This document shows, piece by piece, positions 35,570 through 44,600 of a DNA stretch of 64,000 nucleotides. Each line of letters starts with the position of its first letter. Positions within the stretch are counted from its first letter, which is position 1. The position numbers were made by a program, and so were the translations under genes. Source of the stretch: Kitasatospora acidiphila (GTDB lineage Bacteria > Actinomycetota > Actinomycetes > Streptomycetales > Streptomycetaceae). The notes below the pieces were generated by a model that worked only from the letters and a program-made list of their open reading frames with translations, was not told the DNA's origin and did no database searches. The stretch is taken from the NCBI RefSeq assembly GCF_006636205.1, contig NZ_VIGB01000003.1, positions 5,012,501-5,076,500 of the forward strand. Reading direction: 5' to 3'.

Positions 35570-36364
35570 TCAGCTCCCCGCGCGGGCCCCCATGGTCGGC
35601 AGGATGAAGTCCTGGATCAGCCCCTTGGCGTCGCGGACGATGGGACGGAAGACGCGGTAGCGGGAGAGGCGTATCACCCGGGCGGCCATGGGGGTGGAGC
35701 GGCGGACGAAGGCGCGGGTGCGCTCGGTGTCGGGGGTGCGGTCGAAGACCCAGTAGAGGACCACGATCATCAGGTGCAGCCAGAGCAGGTCGGGGAGCAG
35801 CTCGGTGAGTTCGCGGTCGAGCTTGGTGCGCAGGTCGGAGCCGGTGAGGACGTCGCGGAACAGGTCGACGGCGGTGGCGCGGGCGCGGTGCGACTCGTTG
35901 GCGAACGGGCTGAGCGAGTTGCTCGGGTCGGCCGCGGTGCGGAAGAACTGGGCGGCGAACTCGTGGTACGGCGCGGCGCAGTCGATCCAGGAGAGCAGGG
36001 CGATCTCCAGCCGCTTGGCGAAGTCGGTGTGGCCGCGCAGCCGCGCCTGTGCCTCGGTGGCGTGCTCCAGGGTCATCCGGTCGTAGAAGCCCTGGATCAG
36101 GTACTCCTTGCCGGCGAAGTAGTAGTAGGCGTTGCCGACCGAGATGCCGGCTTCGGTGGCGATGGCGCGCATGGTGGTCTTCTCGTAGCCGCGTTCCTGG
36201 AAGAGCCGCATGGCGGTCTCCAGGATCAGGGCCCGGGTCTGCTCGCTCTTGCCGGTCTTGGGGCGTGCGCGGCCGCCCGGAAGCTCGGCCGCCGAGGCCG
36301 GGTCCGGGGCGGGGCCCGGGGTGGGGTCGCCGGTGCTGGGGGTGCTGCCCGTCTGCTCGTCCAC
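35570..36364 (-). CDS. TetR family regulator
   Basis: A 264-residue TetR regulator with a Pro/Gly-rich N-terminal extension of about 40 residues. The HTH is at residues about 45-90 (ILETAMRLFQERGYEKTTMR, GISVGNAYYYFAGKEYL). The ligand domain contains FFRTAADPSNSLSPFANES and a Trp-rich helix (LLWLHLMIVVLYWVFDR). The GTG at 36364 is the start. The intergenic region to the divergent GNAT gene holds two GAACGCGTTC-type palindromes, which I take as its own operators, giving autoregulation and control of the acetyltransferase. Confidence 0.92.
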   Translation of the reverse strand: MDEQTGSTPSTGDPTPGPAPDPASAAELPGGRARPKTGKSEQTRALILETAMRLFQERGYEKTTMRAIATEAGISVGNAYYYFAGKEYLIQGFYDRMTLEHATEAQARLRGHTDFAKRLEIALLSWIDCAAPYHEFAAQFFRTAADPSNSLSPFANESHRARATAVDLFRDVLTGSDLRTKLDRELTELLPDLLWLHLMIVVLYWVFDRTPDTERTRAFVRRSTPMAARVIRLSRYRVFRPIVRDAKGLIQDFILPTMGARAGS

Positions 36365-36445
36365 GGTCGTCGAGCCTAGCGGGACGGCATCCGGGGTGGC
36401 CTGCGGGCATGCGCGGGCGAACCGGGTGTCCCCTCCACACCCGGT

Positions 36446-36460
36446 TCGAACGCGTTCAAA
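36446..36460. promoter_or_regulatory. TetR operator candidate 1
   Basis: The sequence TTCGAACGCGTTCAA contains a perfect 10-bp palindrome (GAACGCGTTC). It lies about 80 bases upstream of the TetR start and in front of the divergent GNAT gene, and it matches site 2 at 36487. Confidence 0.65.
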
Positions 36461-36486
36461 ACAGCGAGCCGACTCTAGTGGGAGAT

Positions 36487-36502
36487 CTTGAATGCGTTCA
36501 AG
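36487..36502. promoter_or_regulatory. TetR operator candidate 2
   Basis: CTTGAATGCGTTCAAG is a palindrome at 14 of 16 positions and shares GCGTTCAA with site 1, centred about 41 bases away. It is 25 bases before the GNAT start codon, a position that would block transcription of that gene. Confidence 0.65.
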
Positions 36503-36527
36503 GCTGATTCCGTGTCAGGATCCTCGG

Positions 36528-37061
36528 ATGATCGATTCCACCGTCACGATCCGCACCGGAACCGCCGCCGACGCCCTCGCGGTGGCCGACCTCCACACCG
36601 AGAGCTGGCGCACCGCCTACGCCGGGATCGTCCCGCCGGAGGCACTCGGCGCCGACCTCGCGCAGCAGCGGCGCGAGCTGTGGGAGATCCGGCTGACCGC
36701 CGACTACGGGCCGGCGGAGAACACCCCGCACCTGCTGATCGCGGAACGGGCCGGGACGGCGGGCGTGCTGGGGTTCGGGTACCTGGTGCCGCAGCCCGAC
36801 GGGCGGGTGCTGCTGGACAACCTGCACGTGCGCCCCGGGCTGACCGGCGGCGGCATCGGCGCGGCCCTGCTGACCGCCGCCCGCGCCTGGGTGGCCGAGC
36901 AGCACCCCGGCGCGCCGTTCTACCTGGAGGTGCTGCGCGACAACCGCCGCGCCATCGCCTTCTACGAGCGGGCCGGCGGCCGCCGCACCAAGGAGGGCCG
37001 GGCACCGTTCCCGGGTGGCGGCGAGCTGCCGGAGTACGAGTACACCTGGGACCGCCCCTAG
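36528..37061 (+). CDS. GNAT family N-acetyltransferase
   Basis: A 177-residue single-domain GNAT protein. It opens with the family strand TVTIRTGTAADALAVADLHT, carries the acetyl-CoA loop LTGGGIGAALLTAARAW near residue 115 and ends with the usual VLRDNRRAIAFYERAGGRRT. Substrates of this RimI-like group are varied and not readable here. The ATG at 36528 is chosen; an upstream start would lie inside the operator. It is probably repressed by the divergent TetR. Confidence 0.9.
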   Translation: MIDSTVTIRTGTAADALAVADLHTESWRTAYAGIVPPEALGADLAQQRRELWEIRLTADYGPAENTPHLLIAERAGTAGVLGFGYLVPQPDGRVLLDNLHVRPGLTGGGIGAALLTAARAWVAEQHPGAPFYLEVLRDNRRAIAFYERAGGRRTKEGRAPFPGGGELPEYEYTWDRP

Positions 37062-37109
37062 GGCCGCTCCTGTGGATCACGCCGGACGCCCTGATCCACG
37101 AGACCGCCC

Positions 37110-38333
37110 CTAGCCGGCTGCGTGAGCCGGGTCCGTCGGCTGGACCGTCGCCCGCCGCAGGCGGTGCCGGGCGGTGTGGGCGATCAGCAGGGCGGTCGCC
37201 GCGGCGACGGCCGGGAGGACGAAGCCCGCGCCCGGGGCGGTGTGCTGGATCAGCAGGCCGCCGAGCACCGAGCCGGCCGAGCTGCCGGTGATGATCGCCG
37301 CGACGGCCACCGCCATGCCCGCGTTCAACGCGCCCGTGGGGAGCAGGCGCTGCAGCAGGGTGAAGCCGCTCACCATGGTCGGCGCGGTCCCGCTGCCGGC
37401 CAGCAGCATCGCCGGGGCGAGCAGCGCCACCCCGCCGCCCAGGCCGACTGCGCCCAGCGGGAGCAGCAGCAGCGCGGCCATCGCGGTCAGCCCGAGCAGC
37501 AGCCGGCGCACCGCACCGCCGCGCGCGGGCAGCATCCCGAAGGCCAGCCCGGCCGCGCAGGAGCCGGCCGCCTGGAGACCGAGCAGCGGGCCGGCCGCCC
37601 AGCTGTGGCCGTGCGCCCCGGTCCAGGCGAGCGTGGTGATCTCCAGCGAGCCGAACAGGATCCCGGTGCCGAAGAACACCGCCAGCAGCGCGGGTACGCC
37701 ATGGGCGCGGGGGCGCACCCCGTCGCCGGCGGTGACCGGTGCGATCGGCGGCTCGGTTCGCCGCTCGGCGGCGAACAGCACGCCACCGACGGTGGTCAGC
37801 ACCGCGATCGCCAGCAGCCCGGCCTCCGGCTGCCAGGTGCAGAGCACCGCGCCGAGCACCGGCCCGGTCATGAAGCAGAGTTCGTCCAGGGCCTGCTCCA
37901 GGGCGTTGGCGCGGTGCAGGACGGTCGGGTCGTCCTGGTGCAGATGGGCCCAGCGGGCCCGGGCCATGCCGCCCAGGTTGGGGCCGAAGGAGGAGGCGAA
38001 GGCCGTGGCGGCCAGTGCCCAGGTCGGGGCCTGCCGGTGGATCAGCAGTACCAGGGCGAGTTGGGGTGCGAGGGTGAGCAGTGCGGCCGGCAGGGCGATC
38101 CGGCGCTGCCCGTAGCGGTCGACGAGCCGGCCGAGCAGCGGCAGTCCGATGGCCACGCCGACCATGGCCGCCGCCGTGACGGTGCCGGCCAGCGCGTAGG
38201 AGTGGCGGCGGACTGCGATGGCGGTCAGCAGGCTGACGCCCTGCATCGCGTAGCCGAGCCGTCCGAGCAGCCCGGTGAGCGTGAAGGCGAGCGCGCCGGT
38301 CGGGGTCAGCACCTGGCGGTACGAGGAGAACAC
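37110..38333 (-). CDS. MFS transporter
   Basis: A 407-residue major facilitator with 12 predicted helices. The loop 2-3 motif is GLPLLGRLVDRYGQRRIALP (the GxxxDRxGRR signature), and a central cytoplasmic loop near residue 200 (AERRTEPPIAPVTAGDG) separates the two halves. It is probably a drug or metabolite exporter of the small Streptomyces MFS group. It starts at a GTG and is divergent from the LysR regulator at 38473, which likely controls it. Confidence 0.9.
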   Translation of the reverse strand: MFSSYRQVLTPTGALAFTLTGLLGRLGYAMQGVSLLTAIAVRRHSYALAGTVTAAAMVGVAIGLPLLGRLVDRYGQRRIALPAALLTLAPQLALVLLIHRQAPTWALAATAFASSFGPNLGGMARARWAHLHQDDPTVLHRANALEQALDELCFMTGPVLGAVLCTWQPEAGLLAIAVLTTVGGVLFAAERRTEPPIAPVTAGDGVRPRAHGVPALLAVFFGTGILFGSLEITTLAWTGAHGHSWAAGPLLGLQAAGSCAAGLAFGMLPARGGAVRRLLLGLTAMAALLLLPLGAVGLGGGVALLAPAMLLAGSGTAPTMVSGFTLLQRLLPTGALNAGMAVAVAAIITGSSAGSVLGGLLIQHTAPGAGFVLPAVAAATALLIAHTARHRLRRATVQPTDPAHAAG

Positions 38334-38424
38334 GGGACTCCAGCAGGTCCGTTGAGGCGTTGTGGGATGCCCTTAGCCTCGCCGCCGCCCCCGGGGCCGG
38401 TCCAACACCTGTTCGGTGGCATTG

Positions 38425-38436
38425 ACGCAGTTGCGT
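38425..38436. promoter_or_regulatory. LysR-type operator candidate
   Basis: An inverted repeat ACGCA-GT-TGCGT lies 37 bases upstream of the LysR start, between it and the divergent MFS gene. Position and symmetry fit a LysR regulatory site. Confidence 0.5.
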
Positions 38437-38472
38437 TGTGAATCCCGCGGAGCTCCTTGTACGCTCCCGCGC

Positions 38473-39441
38473 ATGCCCGCCGACCTGCACCCCCGCCTGC
38501 TGCGCGGTTTCGTCGCCACTGCCGAGACGCTGCACTTCGGGCAGGCCGCCCAGCGGCTGCACGTGGCGCAGCAGGCGCTCAGCCGGGACGTCCGGACCCT
38601 GGAACGGCTGCTCGGCCGGGAGCTGTTCGCCCGCACCACCCGCAGCGTGGCACTCACCGCGGCCGGGGAACGGCTGCTGCCGCAGGCGCGACGGTTCCTC
38701 GCCCTGCAGGACGAGATGCTGGCACCGCCCGGCGGCGGGCCGGTACTGGTCGACCTCAACAGCGCGGTGACCGGCGAGGACCTGACGGTGGACCGGATCC
38801 TGGCCGCCGCCCGGGCGGCCGACCCCGGGCTCCAGCTGATGGCCCGCTACCACGGTGGACTGGCCGCCGGGGCGCGGGAGTTGCTGGCCGAACGGCTGGA
38901 CGTGTCGTTCGGCTGGTTCAACGGGCTGCCGGCCGTGCTGCGCGAGCAACTGGCGCACGTGCCGGTGCGGTTGGAGCAGGTGGCGCTGCTGCTGCCCGAG
39001 AGCCATCTGCTGGCCGGGCGGGCGGTGATCCGGCTGGCCGAGCTGGTCGGGCACCCGGTGGACATCTGCGCGGGCAATCCGGCCACCACGGAGTGGGCGG
39101 CCTTCGGTGAACGGCTGCTCGGCGCCCACGGGTTGACCGCCGCGCCACCGCTCGCCCCGCCGGTCGGCCCCGCCGAGACCGCGCGCTACCTCGCCCAGCA
39201 CGCCGTACCGATGCTCACCACCACCGGCGGACCGCAGCTGCCGGGCGTGGTCACCCGCCCGCTGGTGGAGCCGGTGCCGCTGACCCTGGTGAGCCTGGTG
39301 CGCCGTCCGGGCCCGCCGGCCGACGGGGTGGCGCTGCTGATCGATCAGGCGGGTCAACTGGCGGCAGCAGAGGGCTGGTTGACGCGCCCGCCGGGGTGCT
39401 GGCTGGCCGCGGAGGACGAGGTGCTGCTGGCCGGCGCTTGA
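38473..39441 (+). CDS. LysR family regulator
   Basis: A 322-residue LysR regulator. The winged HTH is at residues 5-62 (LLRGFVATAETLHFGQAAQR ... ALSRDVRTLERLLGRELF). The effector domain follows. It lacks the strong RD-I consensus but keeps AGERLLPQARRFLALQDE as linker helix. The ATG at 38473 begins at the standard family N-terminus; an upstream frame is non-homologous. It is paired with the divergent MFS gene. Confidence 0.92.
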   Translation: MPADLHPRLLRGFVATAETLHFGQAAQRLHVAQQALSRDVRTLERLLGRELFARTTRSVALTAAGERLLPQARRFLALQDEMLAPPGGGPVLVDLNSAVTGEDLTVDRILAAARAADPGLQLMARYHGGLAAGARELLAERLDVSFGWFNGLPAVLREQLAHVPVRLEQVALLLPESHLLAGRAVIRLAELVGHPVDICAGNPATTEWAAFGERLLGAHGLTAAPPLAPPVGPAETARYLAQHAVPMLTTTGGPQLPGVVTRPLVEPVPLTLVSLVRRPGPPADGVALLIDQAGQLAAAEGWLTRPPGCWLAAEDEVLLAGA

Positions 39442-39470
39442 GCGGGTTGGCCCCCAGGCGCCCGTGGCGT

Positions 39471-39492
39471 CCTGAGTAAGCGCTTGCTCAGG
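39471..39492. promoter_or_regulatory. AAGCGCTT palindrome 1
   Basis: CCTGAGTAAGCGCTTGCTCAGG is a palindrome at 20 of 22 positions. It is the first of three related palindromes between the LysR gene and the tautomerase gene; these two genes converge, so no promoter is expected here. Confidence 0.6.
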
Positions 39493-39522
39493 ACGCTGCT
39501 GTGTGGGCTCGTGGGCTCGGTA

Positions 39523-39536
39523 AGCAAGCGCTTGCT
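39523..39536. promoter_or_regulatory. AAGCGCTT palindrome 2 (KstR2-like motif)
   Basis: AGCAAGCGCTTGCT is a perfect 14-bp palindrome and fits the published KstR2 operator consensus AnCAAGnnCTTGnT. No KstR2-type regulator or sterol gene is recognised in the window. Confidence 0.55.
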
Positions 39537-39550
39537 CGGGGCGCCCTGGC

Positions 39551-39560
39551 CAAGCGCTTG
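39551..39560. promoter_or_regulatory. AAGCGCTT palindrome 3
   Basis: CAAGCGCTTG, a perfect 10-bp palindrome, lies immediately after the stop codon of the tautomerase gene and repeats the core of the two sites upstream. Confidence 0.5.
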
Positions 39561-39561
39561 T

Positions 39562-39744
39562 TCAGCCGTCCGCGCGCAGCTTGCCGCCCTGGCCCCAGCT
39601 GTCGGTGGGCACCTCGTGGATCCAGACGGAGACGGTCTCGGCCGGAATCTGCAGGGTGTCCACGAAGGCGTCGGTGATCCGGGCGAGCAGCTCGCGCTTC
39701 TGCTCGACGGTGCGGGGGCCCTGCTGCACGGTGACGATGGGCAT
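39562..39744 (-). CDS. 4-oxalocrotonate tautomerase-like enzyme
   Basis: A 60-residue tautomerase. After removal of Met the catalytic N-terminal proline (PIVTVQQGPRTVEQKRELLA) is exposed, and the rest matches the small 4-OT fold (ITDAFVDTL, VSVWIHEVPTDSWGQGG). Family members keto-enol isomerise 2-oxo acids and usually form hexamers. GAGGAG lies upstream of the ATG. It is divergent from nothing and is flanked by two LysR genes; a role in aromatic degradation is possible. Confidence 0.92.
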   Translation of the reverse strand: MPIVTVQQGPRTVEQKRELLARITDAFVDTLQIPAETVSVWIHEVPTDSWGQGGKLRADG

Positions 39745-39856
39745 GATCTGCTCCTCGGTTCGCGGCCCTCCCGGCTGTTCCGGGCGACCTGCTGACGGAG
39801 ATCAGTTCATCGCAGCAGCGGGGGTGCGACCCAGACCCGATTCGCTCTGGCAGCGA

Positions 39857-40780
39857 TCACGGATCCTGATCGCCGCTGCTCGCACCGGTCGACGCGTCGG
39901 CGCGGCAGGTGGCGGCCAGCAGCTCGAGCTCGGGGGAGAGCGGGCCCGGCCGGAGGGCCAGGCTGGTGGGCAGCGCGAGCCCGGGGGCGGCGAACGGGAC
40001 GAAGGCGATCCGGGGGATCCGCATGATCTTGGCGTTGGTCGCGTAGACCACGGTCCACATCGGGGTGCCGGAGCCGATCGCGGCCAGGGTGTCCTGCAGG
40101 GCGCTGCTGGGGGCCGGGCCCGGGATCGGCTCGAAGCCGGCGGCGTGGCAGTTGTTCAGCACCAGGTCGACCAGGGACGGGTTGTCGCGCCGCTCGGTCA
40201 GCCGCAGCGGGAGCTCGGCGAGGTCGGCGAACTCCAGGGTGGCGCGCGCGGCGAGGGGGTGGCGGGCCGGGATGGCGGCGACCAAGGGGTCCTGCCAGAG
40301 CGGCAGGTGTGTCAGTTCGGGGGCGTGGGCGGGGATGGTTCCGCGCACGAAGGCGGCGTCCAGTCGGCCGTCCGCGACCTGGGCCAGGCGTTCGCGGGCC
40401 GGGAGCGCCAGCAGTTCCAGCCGCATGCCGGGTGCCTGGCTCTCGAAGGCGTCCAGGATCCGGTCCAGTCGTTCGCCGAGGCCGGTGATGGTGCCGAGCC
40501 GCAGTACGCCCGCACTGCCCGTGGTGAGGTCGGCGGCGACGGCGCGGGCCGCGTCCTCGGCGGTGAGCACCGCCCGGGCGGCGGGCAGGAAGGTCTGGCC
40601 GGCGGTGGTCAGACGGACGGTGCGGGGGGTCCGGTCGAACAGCTCGACCTTCAACTCCCGTTCCAGTCGCCGGATCTGCTGGCTGACGGCGGGTTGGCCG
40701 ATCAGCAGCCGCTCGGCCGCCCGGCCGAAGTGCAGCTCCTCGGCCACCGTGACGAAGTAGCGCAGCTGGCGCAGCTCCAC
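39857..40780 (-). CDS. LysR family regulator
   Basis: A 307-residue LysR protein starting at an ATG. The HTH is MELRQLRYFVTVAEELHFGR followed by LIGQPAVSQQIRRLERELKV, the standard opening. Residues about 90-300 form the substrate-binding-like effector domain (LRLGTITGLGERLDRILDAF; ATLEFADLAELPLRLTERRD). It lies on the same strand as the tautomerase gene, 113 bases upstream of that gene, and may be co-expressed with it. Confidence 0.93.
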   Translation of the reverse strand: MELRQLRYFVTVAEELHFGRAAERLLIGQPAVSQQIRRLERELKVELFDRTPRTVRLTTAGQTFLPAARAVLTAEDAARAVAADLTTGSAGVLRLGTITGLGERLDRILDAFESQAPGMRLELLALPARERLAQVADGRLDAAFVRGTIPAHAPELTHLPLWQDPLVAAIPARHPLAARATLEFADLAELPLRLTERRDNPSLVDLVLNNCHAAGFEPIPGPAPSSALQDTLAAIGSGTPMWTVVYATNAKIMRIPRIAFVPFAAPGLALPTSLALRPGPLSPELELLAATCRADASTGASSGDQDP

Positions 40781-40887
40781 CGCAGATCCTCCCCCGCTCC
40801 GTGATCCCCGGTCATCCTGCCGTATCGGCGGATCCGGGGACCACGGGGTGGTGCGGCAGTTGGACGGCGTCGGCCACGGCCGCGGGA

Positions 40888-41517
40888 TCAGGCGCGGACG
40901 GCGGAGATGTCGAAGCTGAGCTTGACCTTCTCGCCGATCAGCACGCCGCCGGTCTCCAGGGCCGCGTTGTAGGTCAGGCCGAAATCGGTGCGGTCGACGG
41001 TGGTGCGGCCCTCGAAGCCGAGCCGCTGGATGCCGTACGGGTCGGTGGCGCTGCCGGTGTAGTCCAGGTCGAGCACGACCGGGCGGGTGATGCCCTTGAT
41101 GGTGAGGTCGCCGGTCATCCGGTAGGTCTCGCTGTCCAGCTGCTCGGCGGCGGTGCTGCGGAAGGTGATCTCCGGGTGCCGCTCGACCTCGAAGAAGTCA
41201 CCGGTGCGCAGGTGGCCGTCGCGCTGCTCGTTGCCGGTGTCGATGCTCTCCACCTTGATGGCGAGCTCGGCGGTGGAGGCGGCCGGGTTGCTGCCGTCCA
41301 GGTGCAGGGTGCCCTGGTAGTCGGCGAACTCGCCGCGCACATTGGTGACCATGGCGTGCCGCACGCTGAAGCCGATCCGGCTGTGCGTGGTGTCGACCGT
41401 GTAGTCGCCGGTGAGGTGTGCCAGGTCGGCGGAGGGCGTGTCGAGCGTGGCGGCGGGGGCGGTGCTGGTGGCGGCCGGGGCGGTGGCGGTGGCGGACTTG
41501 CGGCTGAAGATGCCCAT
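40888..41517 (-). CDS. YceI family lipocalin-like protein
   Basis: A 209-residue YceI protein. After a Ser/Thr/Ala-rich N-terminus without a signal peptide the beta-barrel begins (GDYTVDTTHSRIGFSVRHAM; FADYQGTLHLDG; LRTGDFFEVERHPEITFRST; GDLTIKGITRPVVLDLDYTG). YceI proteins bind isoprenoid or similar lipids; many are periplasmic, but this one looks cytoplasmic. The ATG has AAGGAG upstream. The promoter region (41520-41600) is AT-richer and contains the direct repeat TTCAA-GC-TTCAA, a possible MarR-type site. Confidence 0.92.
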   Translation of the reverse strand: MGIFSRKSATATAPAATSTAPAATLDTPSADLAHLTGDYTVDTTHSRIGFSVRHAMVTNVRGEFADYQGTLHLDGSNPAASTAELAIKVESIDTGNEQRDGHLRTGDFFEVERHPEITFRSTAAEQLDSETYRMTGDLTIKGITRPVVLDLDYTGSATDPYGIQRLGFEGRTTVDRTDFGLTYNAALETGGVLIGEKVKLSFDISAVRA

Positions 41518-41691
41518 GACGACTCCTTGGTAGGTTGGTTTAGCGTTCAACTTCCTGAGTCCAACGGTAGCGCGCTTTGGTTCAAGCTTCAACTACATCG
41601 AAGAAACGTCCGACTCGCTGGTTAGGCTCACGGGGGATCGAGTCGGCGCAGGGGCGTCGACGGACGGCGGAAGCGGAGGTGGCGGCAGCCG

Positions 41692-44600
41692 ATGTTCGCC
41701 CTGCATGCCCGCTGGCTGCCGGACGCCGGCGGAGTGGCCCTCTGGGCCGAGGACGCCCGGGCGCTCGGTCGCGCACGGGAGGCAGCACCGGGCCGTGCCG
41801 TTTCCACCCACCCGTTCGCCGGCTCGGCCGAGCTGCTGACCCGGCTGCTCGGCGGGATCGGGCCCGGCCTGGAGTGGCTGGCCGGGCAGGCGGCCGAACG
41901 CTGGCTCACGCTCACCCTGCCCGGCCTGGGCGGCACGCCGGTTCCCTCGCCCGAACTGCTCGGCGGCGGGGCCCGGCACGCCGACTCCCGGCGGGACTGG
42001 CGGGTGCCCGTGCTGGTCTTCGAACCGGCGCAGGCGGCCCAGCTGCTGGGCGAGCTGTTCGACCCGCACTGGGCGCTGACCAGTGCCGAGCTGCCCGAGC
42101 TGGGCCGGGTGGACGTCGCCTACGGGGCGTCCCTGCGCTGGCTGACCGGCGTCCACGACCTGGCCTGGCGGCTCGCGGGCGGCGGGCGGGTGCTGCCGGG
42201 GCTGGCGCGGGTGCGGGGTGCCGGGTACGCCCGCTGGCAACCGGCGCCGACGGTGGCGGACCACCGCGAGGCGCGCGCCCTCGCCGCCGGCTGCCCGCCG
42301 GTGGTCCGTGGCGAACGGCCGGCGGACGAGCTGCTGGAGGAGGCGCTGGCCGTGCTGACGGACCGCGAGGTCCGCGTCGCGCTCGCCGAGCGACCGCTGC
42401 GGCTCCCGCAACTGGACGCTGATGACGACGAGTTGGCGCAGCGGTGGTTCGCGGCGCTGCTGGTGGCGGACGGCCCGGGGCCACTGCACGGCCCGGCGGC
42501 GGAGCTGGACGCTCTCGCCGTCAAACTGGCCGCCTGGCACGGCGCCGCCGCGCCGGACGCGCTGCGGCTGTGCCTGCGCCTGGTCGAGCCGCTCGGGCCC
42601 GATCCGCTCGACCCGCAGGGGCGGGCGGTCGGTGAGCACTGGCGAGTCGACCTGCTGGTCCAGGCGGTGGACGAACCCTCGCTGCTGGTCCCCGCCGCCG
42701 AGCTGTGGGCCGGCGGCCCGGCGCAGGCCGCCCTGGCCCGGCACGCCGCCGACCCGCAAGCCGCCTACCTGGCCGCACTCCAGCGGGCCGCCCGCTGCTG
42801 TGCGCACCTGGCCCCGGCCCTGCGCGAGGTGCGGCCGACCGAGCTGCGGCTGGACCGGGCCGGTGCGCTGGACTTCCTGCGTACCGCCGCGCCCGCCCTG
42901 GCCGCGGCCGGATTCGGGGTGCTGCTGCCCGGCTGGTGGCAGCGGCCACCCCGGCTTGGGCTGGCACTGACCGTGCGCCCGGGCACCCCCAGCGCCGTGG
43001 ACCGGGCGACCCGGCTCGACCACGACGCGCTGATCGCCTTCCAGTGGCAGCTCGCGCTGGACGGCGAACCGCTCACCGCCAAGGAGCTCGCCGACCTGGC
43101 GGCGGCCAAACGCGGCCTGCTCCGGATCCGCGGGCAGTGGATCGAGGCCGACCCCGAACGGATCGCGGCCGCCGTCGGCTTCCTGGAGCGCGAGGGCACC
43201 GGCAGCAGCCCGGCCGGTCCGCTGCTCCGGCTCGCGCTGGACCCGGGCGCCCTGGTGGCCGGCCTGCCGGTCGGGGCGCTCCGGGCCACCGGGGTGCTCG
43301 GCGACCTGCTGCACCAGGGGGACGACGTACCTGACGGCGGCGCGCTGCGACTGCCCGAAGCGTTCGGCACCACCCTGCGCCCGTACCAGGAGCGCGGCGT
43401 CGCCTGGCTGCGTTCGCTCAGCCGGTTCGGACTCGGCGCGGTGCTCGCCGACGACATGGGCCTCGGCAAGACCGTGCAGTCCCTCGCACTGCTGGCCCTG
43501 GAGCACGACGCCGGCCAGGCCGACCCCGTGCTGCTGGTCTGCCCGATGTCCCTGGTGGCCAACTGGCGCAAGGAAGTTGCCCGATTCGCGCCGATGCTGC
43601 GGGTGCATGTGCAGCACGGCGCCGGTCGCCCCACCGGCGAGGCGCTGCAACTCGCGGTAGCCGAAGCCGACTTGGTGATCACCAGCTACGGCGTGCTGCA
43701 ACGCGACGCCCCGCAGCTGCGCGCGATCCGCTGGCGCCGGGTGATCGCCGACGAGGCGCAGACCGTCAAGAACGGTGCCACCGCCCAGGCCCGGGCGCTG
43801 CGTTCGCTCCCCGCCGCGCACCGGATCGCGCTGACCGGCACCCCGGTGGAGAACCGGCTGTCCGAGCTGCACGCCATCCTCGACTTCGCCAACCCCGGAC
43901 TGCTCGGCTCCGCCGCCGCGTTCCGCGAGCGCTACGCCGTCCCGATCGAGCAGCACCGCAGCGCCGAGCGGACGGCCGAACTGCGGCGCCGCACCGAGCC
44001 GTTCGTGCTGCGGCGGCGCAAGGGCGACCCCGGGGTGCTGGCCGAGCTGCCGCCCAAGCAGGAGAGCACGGTGTGGTGCCCGCTCACCGCGGAGCAGGCC
44101 GGGCTCTACCAGGCCGTGGTCGCCGACCTGCTGCACCGGCTGCGCGGACTCAAGGGCGTGGAACGCAAGGGCGCGGTGCTCGGGGCGATCGGGCGCCTGA
44201 AGCAGGTCTGCAACCACCCGGCCCAACTGCTGCACGACCGCTCGGTGGTGGCCGGCCGGTCCGGCAAGCTCGCCCGCCTGGAGGAGTTGCTCGACCAGTC
44301 GCTGGCCGCCGGCGAGCGGACCCTCGTCTTCACCCAGTACGCCGAGTTCGGTGCGCTGCTGCAACCCCACCTGGCCGCCCGGCTCGGCACCGAGGTGCTC
44401 CATCTGCACGGGCGCCTCGGTGCCCGCCGCCGAGCGGAACTGGTGGAGCGGTTCCAACAGGACGACGGGCCAGGGGTGTTCCTGCTCTCCCTCAAGGCGG
44501 GCGGCACCGGGCTCAACCTGACCGCCGCCGGCCAGGTGGTGCACCTGGACCGCTGGTGGAACCCGGCCGTCGAGGAGCAGGCCACCGACCGCGCCCATCG

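Noticed and set aside
36544..39357. A 937-codon reverse frame across the GNAT, MFS and LysR genes
   Set aside because: It crosses three recognised genes and shows no domain; the third-position GC bias of the region creates it.
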